64,000 nt of DNA from Pseudomonas viridiflava (GTDB lineage Bacteria; Pseudomonadota; Gammaproteobacteria; Pseudomonadales; Pseudomonadaceae). Each line of letters starts with the position of its first letter. The first letter of the stretch is position 1. Under the pieces are notes generated by a model that was not told where the DNA came from, made no database searches, and saw only the letters and a program-made list of their open reading frames with translations. A program made the position numbers and the translations under genes. The stretch spans positions 248,001 through 312,000 of the forward strand of contig NZ_UTVH01000034.1 of the NCBI RefSeq assembly GCF_900585905.1, in the 5' to 3' direction. Shown one piece after another: positions 63,170 through 64,000 of the stretch.

Positions 63170-64000
63170 ATGACAACAACCATTCTGGTGCTGGTCGAAA
63201 GCGTCAATGATTACCTGCCCATTCTCGAACACTGCGGCTATCGGCTGATTCTTGCGCCCAACAAGGCGTTGCGCGCGCAAGCCATCGCTTCCCATGGTGG
63301 TGAAATAGACGTGGTACTGACCCGTGGCCCGCTGGGGCTGTTCGCCGATGAGATGAGCCAGTTGCCGCAACTGAAAATCATCTGTGTGCTGGGCGCGGGC
63401 TACGAGCAGGTTGATCTGCTTGCTGCCCAGGCCCGTGGCATCATCGTGACCAATGGCGCCGGGGCCAATGCGCCGACCGTTGCCGACCACGCCATGGCGT
63501 TGCTGCTTTCCATTGTGCGCGACATCCCCCAGGCAGACGCTTCCGTGCGCCGCAACGAGTGGCGCAAGCTGACCCGGCCATCCTTTGCGGGCAAGCGAAT
63601 CGGCATTCTCGGTCTGGGCGCGGTGGGCATGGCCATCGCCCGGCGGGCGGCGGGTTTCGACATGCAGGTCAATTATCACAGCCGCAATCAGAGGGCTGAC
63701 GTGGACTACACCTATTGCGCAACACCGCTGGCGTTGGCCGAGCAGTCCGACTTTCTGCTCATCGCCACGCCGGGCGGTGCCGATACGCAGCACTTGGTCA
63801 GCCACCAGGCGCTGACGGCGCTGGGGCCGCAAGGTTTCATCGTCAACATTGCCCGCGCCAGCGTGATCGACACCGCCGCCCTGGTCGAGGCGCTGCAGGA
63901 GGGGCGAATTGCAGGGGCCGCGCTGGATGTATTCGACGATGAACCACAGGTGCCGGACGTGCTCAAGGCCCTCGACACAGTCGTGCTGACCCCTCACGTG
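63170..64000 (+). CDS. D-2-hydroxyacid dehydrogenase, C-terminus beyond window
   Basis: NAD(P)-dependent reductase of the glyoxylate/hydroxypyruvate reductase branch; 277 codons are visible and the frame is open at the window end. The Rossmann motif GILGLGAVGMAIA lies at about 144-156. The catalytic Arg is in NIARAS, the Glu in DDEP, and the His in LTPHV, the last visible residues. It would reduce 2-oxoacids such as hydroxypyruvate or glyoxylate. ATG 63170 has GGAG about 7 bases upstream. Confidence 0.9.
   Translation, partial: MTTTILVLVESVNDYLPILEHCGYRLILAPNKALRAQAIASHGGEIDVVLTRGPLGLFADEMSQLPQLKIICVLGAGYEQVDLLAAQARGIIVTNGAGANAPTVADHAMALLLSIVRDIPQADASVRRNEWRKLTRPSFAGKRIGILGLGAVGMAIARRAAGFDMQVNYHSRNQRADVDYTYCATPLALAEQSDFLLIATPGGADTQHLVSHQALTALGPQGFIVNIARASVIDTAALVEALQEGRIAGAALDVFDDEPQVPDVLKALDTVVLTPHV

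Noticed and set aside
62366..63997. 543-codon minus-strand frame opposite the MOSC and dehydrogenase genes
   Set aside because: Shadow of two convincing genes; Arg/Gln/His-rich and with no ribosome site.

Overview
The window is about 64 kb of high-GC chromosome from a Pseudomonas. It looks like a member of the P. syringae complex. The basis is the clpX-lon-hupB-ppiD core block, the family of every recognisable protein, the psl-type exopolysaccharide operon with a hexapeptide acetyltransferase and no pslC or pslL, and TGTAGGAGC/GCTCCTACA-type intergenic repeats. The species call is inference from gene content, not from a search. No rRNA, tRNA, CRISPR array, prophage or insertion sequence was seen.

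Layout. 0-6.4 kb is the protein quality-control block (clpX, lon, hupB, ppiD), with clear terminators, a sigma-32-like lon promoter and a sigma-70 hupB promoter. 6.4-14.8 kb carries single genes: a soluble PAS-PAS receptor of the BdlA type, a Gfo/Idh/MocA oxidoreductase, a DksA paralogue without the zinc ligand set, a receptor whose sensor-like domain lies after the signalling domain, an orphan Tle1-type (DUF2235) lipase, and three small conserved or unknown proteins. 14.8-20.9 kb is a six-gene Mrp/Pha-type Na+ or K+/H+ antiporter operon with a fused AB subunit and 4-base overlaps throughout. 21-26.5 kb holds a DMT exporter divergent from an XRE-cupin regulator across a perfect 20-bp palindrome, then an FAD protein and the sulfonate-sulfur pair sfnR-ssuD/msuD. 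26.8-31 kb has ku, an MFS transporter and pssA.

31-36 kb is tyrosine/homogentisate catabolism: hpd, an IclR repressor (hmgR-like), hmgA and fahA; the isomerase maiA is not beside them. 36-40 kb is a D-aminoacylase / RpiR regulator / GntP permease unit. 40-42.2 kb has a TetR regulator divergent from a metallo-beta-lactamase-fold hydrolase, with a perfect palindromic operator candidate, plus a 51-residue charged protein.

42.5-56.8 kb is the psl operon, read leftwards in the order pslA-B-D-E-F-G-H-I-J-acetyltransferase-K. It encodes lipid-linked initiation, sugar-nucleotide supply, export, assembly, a processing glycosidase and a flippase. 57-64 kb returns to single genes: yegS lipid kinase, a NarX/NarL-type two-component pair, an HPt-like protein lacking its histidine, cheV behind a near-consensus sigma-28 promoter, a MOSC protein and the start of a 2-hydroxyacid dehydrogenase cut by the window edge.

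Several genes could bear on the motile-to-sessile switch (BdlA-like receptor, second receptor, CheV, HPt-like protein, psl). No single new multigene system is evident. The least explained items are the degenerate HPt protein, the orphan Tle1-type lipase, the receptor with a C-terminal sensor-like domain and several perfect palindromes in regulatory gaps.
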